64,000 bases of DNA from Rossellomorea aquimaris (GTDB taxonomy: Bacteria; Bacillota; Bacilli; Bacillales; Bacillaceae_B): positions 186,001 to 250,000 of the forward strand of contig NZ_VTEX01000005.1 of the NCBI RefSeq assembly GCF_008180865.1, read 5' to 3'. Below the pieces are notes generated by a model that was given only the letters and a program-made list of their open reading frames with translations, had not been told where the DNA came from and ran no database searches. The stretch's first letter is position 1. The number at the start of each line of letters is the position of its first letter. This document shows, one piece after another, positions 17,626 to 25,459 of the stretch. A program made the translations under genes and the position numbers.

Positions 17626-17666
17626 AAGACCAAGGAAGTGGGTATAGTTTTCTCCTTGGTCTTTTT
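17626..17666 (+). terminator. Rho-independent terminator-like hairpin
   Basis: AGACCAAGGA pairs with TCCTTGGTCT and is followed by TTTTT. No intact + strand gene lies just upstream, so it may have outlived a deleted gene. Confidence 0.6.
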
Positions 17667-17852
17667 CACCTTTAAATATGCTGACTGTATCGATGTAAAT
17701 CCCAATCATTTCAAATAAAACTGATTAAACGCAAGAAGAATTTAACAATTCCTATTAAATCTATGACCTTGGGGAAGAAGTTAAGGTTCTGGCAGGTCAA
17801 ACAGTATTTTTGTCGAAATTTATACATAAGACGTATTTAAATGGGGGAGAAA

Positions 17853-18425
17853 ATGATGGCAGAAGTTTTGTTGTTACACCATGTTTTAGGCAAGACCAAG
17901 GGGATTGAATCTATCGCAGATCAGCTGAGAGATGCTGGGCATATAGTGCATGTGCCAGATTTATTTGAAGGTCGAACATTTCCCTCCCTGGAGGAAGGCT
18001 TAGGATATGTGAAGGAAATCGGATTTGAAGAAGTGACGGCGCGTGGCATTCAGGCAGCAGGCGACCTTTCTCGAGATGTCGTCTATGCTGGTTTTTCACT
18101 CGGTGTCCCGGCAGCACAGCAGCTCGCTCAAACCCGCGAAGGCTCAAGAGGTGCACTGTTTTTCCATGCCTGCCTCCCGACCTCGGAGTTTGAATCTCCG
18201 TGGCCAGCCGACCTGCCTGTACAAATACATGCCATGAATGAAGATCCTTTCTTCGTTGAAGACGGCGATATCAATGCGGCACGTGAACTGGTGGAGTCTG
18301 CCAATCACGCTGAGCTTTTTTTGTATGAGGGCAAGGAACATCTCTTCACTGACAGCAGCATACCTTCATACAATGCTGAGGCGACGAGGCTTGTGATCAA
18401 GCGGGTTCTCGACTTTCTTGCATAG
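17853..18425 (+). CDS. Dienelactone hydrolase family protein
   Basis: About 190-aa alpha/beta hydrolase of the dienelactone hydrolase family: EVLLLHHVLGKTKG strand and oxyanion region, nucleophile elbow YAGFSLGVPAA (Ser where classical dienelactone hydrolases have Cys), acidic residue region NEDPFFVEDGD, and catalytic His in GKEHLFTD. It starts at ATG 17853 after GGGGGAG. It stands alone on the + strand between minus-strand genes. The physiological substrate is unknown. Confidence 0.75.
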   Translation: MMAEVLLLHHVLGKTKGIESIADQLRDAGHIVHVPDLFEGRTFPSLEEGLGYVKEIGFEEVTARGIQAAGDLSRDVVYAGFSLGVPAAQQLAQTREGSRGALFFHACLPTSEFESPWPADLPVQIHAMNEDPFFVEDGDINAARELVESANHAELFLYEGKEHLFTDSSIPSYNAEATRLVIKRVLDFLA

Positions 18426-18552
18426 TCATCAGGAAGCATGGGGACTGTTCTTGTGCTTCCTTTTCGATAAAAGGAAGCGGCAAAACCGCCCCCATGAATA
18501 GCCGGGTCAATTAGTCGTTCTTCAACCCTCTCTCCAGTTACATTAAGATGAG

Positions 18553-18780
18553 TTAATGACATTTATACTCCATCTTTAGAAACTCATATGTACTACTATT
18601 TGTATCTTGCATAAAAGTCTCTACATCTTTAAACCCAACTTTTCTGTATAGTTTTATCGCTCTTTGATTAATGGTTGCCACTGATAATGTGATTTTTTCA
18701 GATTTAAATTCTAAGTGTACATAATTTATACCTGCCCTTAAGGCTTCCAATAGAAACTCCCACTTATACCTAACTACCAG
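18553..18780 (-). pseudogene. GNAT acetyltransferase, 5'-truncated remnant
   Basis: The C-terminal half of a GNAT N-acetyltransferase: SVATINQRAIKLYRKVGFK is the conserved motif that packs on acetyl-CoA. The same frame is open upstream only to a stop at about 18790 (reading SRELVVRYKWEFLLEALRAG). The N-terminal half is absent, so this is a decayed copy rather than a 65-aa gene. Confidence 0.65.
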
Positions 18781-18827
18781 TTCTCTGCTTTATTTACTAG
18801 TAACAGTATTAATTAACCCTTAAACAG

Positions 18828-18906
18828 AATCTTCCATTAACCTGCCCAATAATGGAAGAAGGACAATACCTGATTATTTAGCTGATCTTCAGGTAGTACC
18901 CCTTTT
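18828..18906. repeat. Composite hairpin repeat, copy 2
   Basis: CTTCCATTA/TAATGGAAG makes a perfect 9-bp stem. A second hairpin follows (TACCTGA at 18867-18873 with TCAGGTA at 18889-18895). It separates the acetyltransferase remnant from the next small gene. Confidence 0.55.
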
Positions 18907-19066
18907 AGTTTACTAACAAATTTATAAAAGCGGTTCCCCAATAAAGAAAACTCATAGTTAAAAACACAGATGCAAATACAGTAAGTGCTTTTGGGAATTT
19001 TCCATAAAAATAAATTATTGTTAATCCTATAAATATATGAACGATAATAAAAAGAAAAATATTCAC
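18905..19066 (-). CDS. Small membrane protein, unknown
   Basis: 53-aa protein from GTG 19066, which has AGGGGTG 5 bases upstream. Two hydrophobic helices (VNIFLFIIVHIFIGL and the AFINLLV end region). I do not recognise a family. It is flanked on both sides by copies of the hairpin repeat. Confidence 0.45.
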   Translation of the reverse strand: MNIFLFIIVHIFIGLTIIYFYGKFPKALTVFASVFLTMSFLYWGTAFINLLVN

Positions 19067-19117
19067 TCTTTCACCCCTACCAAATTGTAACATTTTGTAT
19101 TAAGTGAGTGTATACTT

Positions 19118-19215
19118 CCTTATTCCATTACTTCCCGTTCGTGTTATTGAAGAAGGGCAATAGCGACTTAATTAGTTGATCTTAAGTTATTGCCCCCGTT
19201 AGTTCAATAAGAAAC
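19118..19215. repeat. Composite hairpin repeat, copy 3
   Basis: It contains TTCCATTA, then GGGCAATA (19155-19162) pairing with TATTGCCC (19188-19195) and an inner TTAA/TTAA pair, then GTTAGTTCAATAAG. This is the same two-part layout as copies 2 and 4. Confidence 0.55.
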
Positions 19216-19216
19216 A

Positions 19217-19753
19217 CTAAGAATTTCTTGTTTCTAACCATTCATCTTCTAAAATACTCATTTCCCACAAGTTCCAATATTCATCATCATTTTTTCTTGC
19301 GTCCCTTAGTAACCCCTCTTTGATAAAACCCGCCTTTTCATAACAAGCAATAGCAGATAGATTGAAATCAAACACTCCAAGACTAACTCTATGTAAATTA
19401 AGTTCATCAAATGCCACTTTGAGGATTTCTTCCATCAATAGTTCACCTACTCCTTTACCTCTGACATTTTTATCACCAACTAATACTTTTCCTACTCGTG
19501 CAGATTTATTTATTCTATCAATTTTCCCCAAAGAAATATGACCAATTACGTTTCCAGTTTCATTATCGATTACTTTATAAATCAAAGTATCAGAGTTATC
19601 ATTATTGGCATTCTCAATGTATTTTTCTAACTGATTTTCAGTTAAGGGATATGAGAAAGCAGGACCTCCCCATTGAAGTAAAAACTGAGGTGAATCAATC
19701 CAATCAATAAGCTGTTTGAAATCTATACTTTCAAAGTATTTTAGTTTGACCAT
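19217..19753 (-). CDS. GNAT family N-acetyltransferase (RimJ/RimL-like)
   Basis: 178-aa intact acetyltransferase: acetyl-CoA binding segment VGKVLVGDKNVRGKGVGELL (Q/RxxGxG/A type), followed by RVSLGVFDFNLSAIACYEKA and GFIKEGLLRDAR, typical of the RimJ/RimL branch that acetylates protein N-termini or small amines. AAAGGAGAAG lies before ATG 19753. The acceptor substrate is unknown. Confidence 0.8.
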   Translation of the reverse strand: MVKLKYFESIDFKQLIDWIDSPQFLLQWGGPAFSYPLTENQLEKYIENANNDNSDTLIYKVIDNETGNVIGHISLGKIDRINKSARVGKVLVGDKNVRGKGVGELLMEEILKVAFDELNLHRVSLGVFDFNLSAIACYEKAGFIKEGLLRDARKNDDEYWNLWEMSILEDEWLETRNS

Positions 19754-19805
19754 TAGAACTTCTCCTTTTCTTTGTATTTTCTATTCTATTATATAATTTC
19801 TTGTT

Positions 19806-19895
19806 CAACTAAAATGCCCAATAACGGAATAAAGAAAAAGCTGAAGATCAGCTGCCCAATCTTCAGTTATTGCCCCTTTAATGGAATAATTCTCT
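19806..19895. repeat. Composite hairpin repeat, copy 4
   Basis: ATGCCCAATAACGGAATAA, then CTGAAGAT (19841-19848) pairing with ATCTTCAG (19859-19866), then TTATTGCCCCTTTAATGGAA. It separates the acetyltransferase from the next small membrane gene. Confidence 0.55.
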
Positions 19896-19933
19896 GCTAT
19901 TAGATGGCATTTTTATTTTGGTTTAAATGAAAA

Positions 19934-20233
19934 TCATTCAGCTGATTTCCATTTATAAGCCCGTTTGCGAAAGATACTAAATATCTGCAATCCAAGGTAA
20001 AAAAGAATTCCAATTGCCATTATGATATTTCCCCAAACTATCCACCCCATTCCAGTCCAACCTCTAATATAGACAATCCCTATAATAAAAGCGATGTAAC
20101 CAAGAAACATTACGACGAAGGGAGTGATTAACACTTTTTTTAACTTTGTAAACAAAAAGTGAACAAAAAACAAGATCACAATTGCACCTAAGATTTCCAC
20201 AGATGTTATCGCTTCCCCCAATAATTCCCTCAT
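19934..20233 (-). CDS. Small membrane protein, three predicted helices
   Basis: 99 aa from ATG 20233 (GGGGGAG upstream); a longer reading to 20281 lacks a ribosome site. Hydrophobic segments: ILGAIVILFFVHFLF, the next (PFVVMFLGYIAFIIGIVYI) and a third (IVWGNIIMAIGILFYLGL), then a basic tail. It may belong to the poorly known small Bacillus membrane proteins; no function can be given. Confidence 0.6.
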   Translation of the reverse strand: MRELLGEAITSVEILGAIVILFFVHFLFTKLKKVLITPFVVMFLGYIAFIIGIVYIRGWTGMGWIVWGNIIMAIGILFYLGLQIFSIFRKRAYKWKSAE

Positions 20234-20329
20234 ACAACAATCTCCCCCTAAATATTGACTTTTACATTTAACGTTTACCATTTGTTTTTATTTTAACTGA
20301 GCTAAATTAAACCTAAATATCGTTTTGGC

Positions 20330-20575
20330 TCAACCGCCTATTCCATTTGCTAATAATAAGAAAAATACAAAAACAAGAACTGTTCCATTCGTTAAAACAC
20401 CCATAATACCTAATAACCACTTTTTAGACAGAACGGCAAAAACGATTCCAATTACCGAAAGAATACCCAAAATGGTAATCACCAACGACAAATCTGCGTT
20501 GGGTCCTCTAAGAATCAGAAACACAGCTACACTAATTAGCACCATTAAAACTGATAACAAAGCGTATTTGTTCAT
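20330..20575 (-). CDS. Small membrane protein, unknown
   Basis: 81 aa, almost entirely hydrophobic with three helices (LLSVLMVLISVAVFLIL, VITILGILSVIGIVFAVL, and a final VLVFVFFLLLANGI). GGGGGGAT lies before ATG 20575. It shares its hydrophobic design with the neighbouring small genes but no obvious sequence. No function recognised. Confidence 0.6.
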   Translation of the reverse strand: MNKYALLSVLMVLISVAVFLILRGPNADLSLVITILGILSVIGIVFAVLSKKWLLGIMGVLTNGTVLVFVFFLLLANGIGG

Positions 20576-20660
20576 CTTTTCATCCCCCCTCTTTAATTAT
20601 CTTGTGTTTTTACTTTGTTTTTCCTTTCTTAATTAGACGGAAACCGAGTCATTTAGGATC

Positions 20661-20698
20661 GAATTATTCCATTAAACTGCCTTTAGCGGAGTAAAGTG
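20661..20698. repeat. TTCCATTAA-type hairpin repeat, copy 5
   Basis: ATTATTCCATTAAACTGCC followed by TTTAGCGGAGTAA. It is the short form, like copy 1, and overlaps the stop of the putative 47-aa ORF to its right. Confidence 0.5.
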
Positions 20699-20815
20699 AA
20701 AGCTGATGATAAAGGAGAAAACGAAATCAAGATTTTCTTTTGATCCAACAAAACCTAATACTAGAAATATAAAACTCATAGTGAACAAAATGACTATTAC
20801 TCTCCTTGTACTCAT
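20672..20815 (-). CDS. Possible 47-aa membrane peptide
   Basis: Open frame MSTRRVIVILFTMSFIFLVL continuing GFVGSKENLD and a second hydrophobic stretch, stopping inside repeat copy 5. GGTGAT is close to the start. Its hydrophobic, basic-start design fits a small membrane protein. It is too short for certainty. Confidence 0.3.
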   Translation of the reverse strand: MSTRRVIVILFTMSFIFLVLGFVGSKENLDFVFSFIISFHFTPLKAV

Positions 20816-20844
20816 TCATCACCGCTTTTACTAACATATTTAAG

Positions 20845-21177
20845 TTAACAGTTTGGCTTCTTATTATAGATTGTTCGATATGTACTCATGATTATGGATA
20901 AAACAAATACGTATAATAAAAAAGTTTTTCCTGCATTTTTTAAGATTTCACTGTCATAGTAACCAGCAAAGTGAAAGGCAATAAAAACAATCATTGTATA
21001 AATAAGATACATTATCTTATTTAAATTTTTCCTAAACAATAATACGAATATTTGAGAAAGTGCCAAAAATATACCTACAACACGAGTGCAAAAAAACGGT
21101 TCGTAAAAAAATAGACTAATAAATAACCCTAGCGCAGCAATAGAGTCGATAATTATGGACCATTTGATGATAGACAA
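20845..21177 (-). CDS. Small integral membrane protein, unknown
   Basis: 110 aa from TTG 21177, chosen because GGGGGA lies 6 bases upstream; the alternative GTG 21216 has no ribosome site. Four hydrophobic helices (SIIIDSIAALGLFISLFF; VGIFLALSQIFVLLF; IMYLIYTMIVFIAFHFA; FLLYVFVLSIIMS). No recognised family. Confidence 0.55.
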   Translation of the reverse strand: MSIIKWSIIIDSIAALGLFISLFFYEPFFCTRVVGIFLALSQIFVLLFRKNLNKIMYLIYTMIVFIAFHFAGYYDSEILKNAGKTFLLYVFVLSIIMSTYRTIYNKKPNC

Positions 21178-21364
21178 AGACTGTCCCCCATTTCTTTTTT
21201 GCGAAAATTTGATCACAGAACGAATAAGCTTTTGGGATGCCTTACCTTAAGAAAATTTTCAAACCTACCATTACATAATCATCCCTTAAGCTATTTTCTT
21301 TAACGTTAAATCGATTTAACGCAGACCTGTCTACTTTTTTGAGAAAGAACTTCTTATTTAATCC

Positions 21365-21487
21365 TCAACATAACTTGCCTATCCCTGTAGAATCAATTAC
21401 CAGTGGACCTTTATTCCCACTTAAAAGAACTTCAATTTTGATGTCATTAATCCTTATAAGCTGAATAATACTTCTCATTCCTTTCAT
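21365..21487 (-). pseudogene. Probable N-terminal fragment of an alpha/beta hydrolase
   Basis: The 40-codon frame contains IKIEVLLSGNKGPLVI, which resembles the first strands of alpha/beta hydrolases before the oxyanion HG segment, then diverges and stops. Probably a remnant; weak call. Confidence 0.25.
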
Positions 21488-21539
21488 TATCTAGCATTTA
21501 ATACCAATTATTTCAAATTTTATGACTTTGAGCAATGCT

Positions 21540-21573
21540 CTTGTTCCATTAAATGGCCCTTTAACTGAACAAG
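21540..21573. repeat. TTCCATTAA-type hairpin repeat, copy 6
   Basis: CTTGTTC (21540-21546) pairs with GAACAAG (21567-21573), with an inner TTAAA/TTTAA pair around TGGCCC. Same short form as copies 1 and 5. Confidence 0.5.
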
Positions 21574-21603
21574 GGTTACCTGGGGACCTTCCTCATTTTC
21601 ATC

Positions 21604-21644
21604 AAAAAAACGCCCCATGGCCTGCCCAAGGGACGTTTTTTTGA
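21604..21644. terminator. Bidirectional terminator
   Basis: AAAAAACGCCCC and AAGGGACGTTTTTTT flank ATGGCCTGCCC, a GC-rich stem with A and T runs on the two sides. It closes the bacteriocin operon on the minus strand. Confidence 0.7.
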
Positions 21645-21720
21645 AAGTTTTTCCTCAAAATAGTCTTTTCCAACCTTTCAGTCCTTCCATCTTATCCCCT
21701 TGAAAAGGGGTATAGCGAAG

Positions 21721-21831
21721 ATTCATGCGTAATTTACAATTAACGTGCGGGATTTGGAAAAATCATGCGGCTTCCGTAATAATCGTGCGAGTTTCAGATG
21801 CATTCATGCGAGAAATTCGATAATCGTGCCA
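21721..21831. repeat. Array of alternating CATGCG / CGTGCG motifs with 20-bp period
   Basis: CATGCG at 21724, 21764 and 21805; CGTGCG at 21744 and 21784 and CGTGCC at 21824. The six units are spaced 20, 20, 20, 21 and 19 bp and alternate strictly. Each is preceded by an AT-rich dinucleotide (TT, AA, AT) and followed by 12-14 variable bases. The spacing is not a multiple of three, so the array is not coding. Confidence 0.7.
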
Positions 21832-21917
21832 AAATGTCGAATTTTCTTTATCTGTAAGAATCAAACCGAGGCTCCTTTTAAAAGCCAAGTGACCCCGTCC
21901 CCATGGCCACCCCCTCC

Positions 21918-23492
21918 TCAACTCAACAAACTTCCTTTCATCCAAGCCCGCTCCCGAAAAGGTCCGATCGGTATTTGGATCAAGGTCGTTTGACCCTTTG
22001 AATCTAATTTGTACATTCTATCTGTCAATGCCGTATCAAACCCAAGAAGCGGGTGTCCGCCTAACCCGACCGCAGACGAGGCTAAAAGCAGGCGCTGTAC
22101 AAGCATTCCTGCTTCCATTTGCATGATCCTGTAGCCTCTGTATCCCAGGGCTTGATAGTAATCTTTGTTTCCAATGATTTGAAGGCACAACGGCACCTGA
22201 AGCAAATTGACGTTATCAAGGGACAGACCCGATTGAAGCTGAAGACGATAATCTCCTGTGCTGATTTCCCGTAATGAATGACGGACACTGTCATATGCGT
22301 ATGCGCCATCCGGTACGCCTTCCACATTATAGAAACAGCCAAAAATAGATACACCGGATTTATCTCCGTAAGGAACTTCGTCTATGTCACTACGAAACGA
22401 GTAGGACTGAGTGGCTTTTTTAAGTATCGTCGCGAGTTTCTGCTGACTGACCTTCCCCATGACAAAATCCATTTCGGGGGAATAACGATTTTTGCATATC
22501 TCAACAAAACCATGGGAGAATGGTTCGATCTCCGGCAGATGAATTTCTTTTTCTCCGTTTCTAAAAGCCGGTTGGTTTCTGAGTTTCTGAAAATCGCCGG
22601 TTGAATCGATTTTAGAAGCTTCATTCGCTGCCAGTAACATAGGAAACTCTCTAATTCTTTCAGACTTTTCGTAGAGTTCCACAGAAATAGCAGGTAGCTC
22701 CCTGCATACTTCTTCAGCGGTGAATGCCCGTTCCACTCCTTTCCCGTTTCCAGCCCAATTCGTTGCAGCAACTGAAAGCGGGATGACGGAATAGACACTT
22801 TCCTCTTCCTCGGTCAGTCCAAGTAAATGATTGATCGCTGAGTCCAGAAATTGAACATACACCCCTGACTCGAATCCAAACCGTTTGGCCGTTTCCAGCA
22901 GCTGTCCCTTAAGGACACCGGCATCCAGTCCTTGCAGCCGGTAGGAAAAGTTATTGTATTTAAAAAAGTTTTTCCAAAATCGGGTGGAAACAAAAGCTGT
23001 GCCAAAACACGTCGAGATATCGCAGCGATTGCCAAGTGCCCGTTCTAGATATGAATCGACATTCCCTTCCCGGAGCAGGACTAGGCGATGGTGGGATACA
23101 TCATAATGGTAGATTCCATCGGGCAAATCATCCAACTTTAAATAGATATATAGTTCATTCGGATACAGCGCCCCTCCTGATGGAGCAAACCGCCGATAGG
23201 AGTGGATGGGGTATGACTCCTGATCCAGAGAATCATCCGGATCCATTGACTGGCTTACCCCAGTGATGCCATAGACATACCAGAGAAAATGCCCGATTTT
23301 TTCTAAATCGGGTGTTGACGGCGGCTGGCTCTCGAACAGTGACACAGGTACTTCCAAAGACAATGGCACAACCCGCAGCCCCCGGTAAAGCTTGTAAGGA
23401 AGAGGGGTATCCTCCCAGTCCACTTCCCAGTTTGGCTGATTGGCCCGATTGATATTACATTGCAGATTGTATAAAAATTCTTCCAGACTCAT
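21918..23492 (-). CDS. SagB/ThcOx-type dehydrogenase of the bacteriocin cluster
   Basis: 524-aa FMN-dependent oxidase that should convert thiazolines/oxazolines in the modified peptide to thiazoles/oxazoles. Two nitroreductase-fold modules are seen. The N-terminal one holds RRFAPSGGALYPNELYIYL (the FMN-site PSGGALYPNE motif) and DGIYHYD. The C-terminal one holds DGAYAYDSVRHSLRE and GGHPLLGFD. ATG 23492 is served by the AGGAGG 8 bases upstream. It is the last gene of the cluster. Confidence 0.85.
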   Translation of the reverse strand: MSLEEFLYNLQCNINRANQPNWEVDWEDTPLPYKLYRGLRVVPLSLEVPVSLFESQPPSTPDLEKIGHFLWYVYGITGVSQSMDPDDSLDQESYPIHSYRRFAPSGGALYPNELYIYLKLDDLPDGIYHYDVSHHRLVLLREGNVDSYLERALGNRCDISTCFGTAFVSTRFWKNFFKYNNFSYRLQGLDAGVLKGQLLETAKRFGFESGVYVQFLDSAINHLLGLTEEEESVYSVIPLSVAATNWAGNGKGVERAFTAEEVCRELPAISVELYEKSERIREFPMLLAANEASKIDSTGDFQKLRNQPAFRNGEKEIHLPEIEPFSHGFVEICKNRYSPEMDFVMGKVSQQKLATILKKATQSYSFRSDIDEVPYGDKSGVSIFGCFYNVEGVPDGAYAYDSVRHSLREISTGDYRLQLQSGLSLDNVNLLQVPLCLQIIGNKDYYQALGYRGYRIMQMEAGMLVQRLLLASSAVGLGGHPLLGFDTALTDRMYKLDSKGQTTLIQIPIGPFRERAWMKGSLLS

Positions 23493-23512
23493 CCTCCTTA
23501 CCTCCTAATACC

Positions 23513-25459
23513 TTAAGGAAACGGATGCGGTTTTTGATTAAGCTGATCATAGGTCAATGGCCGGTCGGCATATCCCAGTTCCACCGGGACGTTAAGGACT
23601 CTTTCCAATCCTGTCAGACGGGTGAGGTGATGACCGAATGTCATGGGGAGCATGCCGGGAATCAAGACTTTCACACAGTATAGTCCGTTCTTTTCAAGTT
23701 CTGGGGCGGTTTGATCAACAACAATGACATCAAGGTTCCGGTTTCGAAATCTGTCAAGAATATCCTTCAGGTCATCCGTAAGATCACTGTGATCGGACCT
23801 CCAGTTGAATTCCTCCTTGAAACTTCGCAATGGCCGGCTGTCATCCTGTAAAAACGTGAAACGTTTCTCGGCCTGGGGCAGTCCATACAGCATGCCGTGA
23901 TCATCCATCTGTCTTACAAGGGAATCATCGACCAGCATTTTTTCATAATTCGCCTTGTTCTTCTCCAATTTTTCATCGAGATTCAGCATCATCCCGGCGA
24001 GCTCCTGTATCGCGCTTTTTGCCGCTCTCACTGGATCCAGATGGGCACCTGCCGCGAGGATCAGATTCAATCCTTTATCCTTCCTGTTCTTGGCCATCGC
24101 AAAGACGCTTGGAATTCCGTGCTCCATGGTAGAGTCATACAAATAGAGATCATACCCTGCGACCGCCCGCATCCGTTCGATCATTAACTGCAGCTCCTCG
24201 TCCCTTGATGTAAGAGGATCAAGACGCGGCAGATTGAGCTCTGCATACCAGGTCAAAAGGAACGAGTCCCGTTCGACCACCTCCATGATTCCGTAAAAAA
24301 TCGCTTCCTCCCTGCTTCCTCCAAGTGCACAGCCATTGGACGTTTCATAAACAAAACCGGATGAGCTGCAGCCCAGACTGTAATAGGCAAGGAGCTCAGG
24401 GACGAGAATCGGACGTTCTTCGATGAGTGAATAACCCCACACCCAGTCAATAGCCCTGTCAGGGTCAAACTTTTCAAATGGAAAACCTGGCATCGCGTAC
24501 TGTTCTTCGGTGTGGACGCCGACCTTCAGCGGATTCAGTGCATGCTCCTCCAACTGTCGGTAGCTATCATGGACGACTGTCCGTTTGCCCCGGGGCTGCA
24601 GGCCGCAGTGACGCTCCAATCCTTCAAGAATGGCTGTCAGCTCGCTGTCTGAGTAGACTTGTGTCCGTCCGGCCGTCCCTTCATCTCCGGAGAACATCGG
24701 CATATTGACACTCGCATCTGCAAATGGCGTCACCAGGTCATACATCTTGCTGTTGAAAAGTCCGGTCCGATTATCCAGATAGTCTTTTATCAGGACATCT
24801 TTCAGTTCATCCAGAGGGGTACAGCGGAAACTGTCTGCACGAATTTTCTGGCTAGGCTTGAGGGAAACACGAGCTAACTCCGGCGAATCGTCCGGTATCG
24901 GGCTGCAATTATGGCATAATGAGTCGGGAACGAAGGAATGCCAGGAGCTGTTCAATGTTTTCAAGTCGGTTAAACATACCTGTCCTTTGGAATGTGGCTT
25001 TGCACCTTCAAGGACCCGGCCAACTTCTGCTGCGATGATATGAGTCATATGCACTAACCCGGTATTCGAAGCCCATGGATCTTTCATGATTCCACCGTCT
25101 TCAGCGAGTTTTTCCTGTACCTCCCGCATCTCATTCCGTTCCTTTCCTCCAAGGAGACGTCTCAAATCGGCACATTGCGAGCATCCTGGTGTGTTCGGAT
25201 GAACCAGTGGGCCGATGATTCCCTCTCCAAACGAAACAAAGCCTCTCAGCCATGGGATAGACGACTGCCGCATCACTTCTTCCGCCATTTGATGCACAGC
25301 CGGATTCCATGTATCATCAAGTGTCAGTACCAAATCTGTCTGTGCCGGGAACTTTTTTTCAACGTTTTCTTGCCGGAAAACGGGATACCGCGCTGAAATT
25401 TGTGAACATACAAGGTCCGCAAGCAGCCCATCCCCCACAATCACCACGAAAGAATTCAT
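23513..25459 (-). CDS. YcaO cyclodehydratase fused to an N-terminal docking domain (TOMM synthetase)
   Basis: 648 aa. The N-terminal part (about 1-200) contains CXXC pairs (PGCSQCADL, LCHNC) of the Zn-binding, leader-recognising scaffold. The C-terminal part (about 250-648) is a YcaO domain that uses ATP to activate backbone amides for cyclisation. Visible YcaO marks: SNGCALGGSREEAIFYGIME followed by VVERDSF, and a proline-rich end KPHPFP resembling the PxPxP terminus required in this family. Its ATG overlaps the stop of the preceding gene (TGATG), implying coupled translation. Confidence 0.88.
   Translation of the reverse strand: MNSFVVIVGDGLLADLVCSQISARYPVFRQENVEKKFPAQTDLVLTLDDTWNPAVHQMAEEVMRQSSIPWLRGFVSFGEGIIGPLVHPNTPGCSQCADLRRLLGGKERNEMREVQEKLAEDGGIMKDPWASNTGLVHMTHIIAAEVGRVLEGAKPHSKGQVCLTDLKTLNSSWHSFVPDSLCHNCSPIPDDSPELARVSLKPSQKIRADSFRCTPLDELKDVLIKDYLDNRTGLFNSKMYDLVTPFADASVNMPMFSGDEGTAGRTQVYSDSELTAILEGLERHCGLQPRGKRTVVHDSYRQLEEHALNPLKVGVHTEEQYAMPGFPFEKFDPDRAIDWVWGYSLIEERPILVPELLAYYSLGCSSSGFVYETSNGCALGGSREEAIFYGIMEVVERDSFLLTWYAELNLPRLDPLTSRDEELQLMIERMRAVAGYDLYLYDSTMEHGIPSVFAMAKNRKDKGLNLILAAGAHLDPVRAAKSAIQELAGMMLNLDEKLEKNKANYEKMLVDDSLVRQMDDHGMLYGLPQAEKRFTFLQDDSRPLRSFKEEFNWRSDHSDLTDDLKDILDRFRNRNLDVIVVDQTAPELEKNGLYCVKVLIPGMLPMTFGHHLTRLTGLERVLNVPVELGYADRPLTYDQLNQKPHPFP

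Larger units (their letters stand above)
17405..17850. other. Intergenic stretch with one hairpin repeat and one terminator
   Basis: AT-rich and without a supportable gene. It holds the first copy of the TTCCATTAA-type hairpin repeat (about 17517-17552) and a strong terminator at 17626-17666, given separately. Confidence 0.5.
21217..21600. other. Intergenic stretch with gene fragment, palindrome and repeat
   Basis: It holds a perfect 18-bp palindrome CGTTAAATCGATTTAACG (21304-21321), a 40-codon fragment (21365-21487) and repeat copy 6 (21540-21573). No intact gene. Confidence 0.4.

Noticed and set aside
21721..21831. CRISPR array
   Set aside because: The conserved core is only 6-7 bases with 20-bp period and alternating variants; no cas genes in the window.
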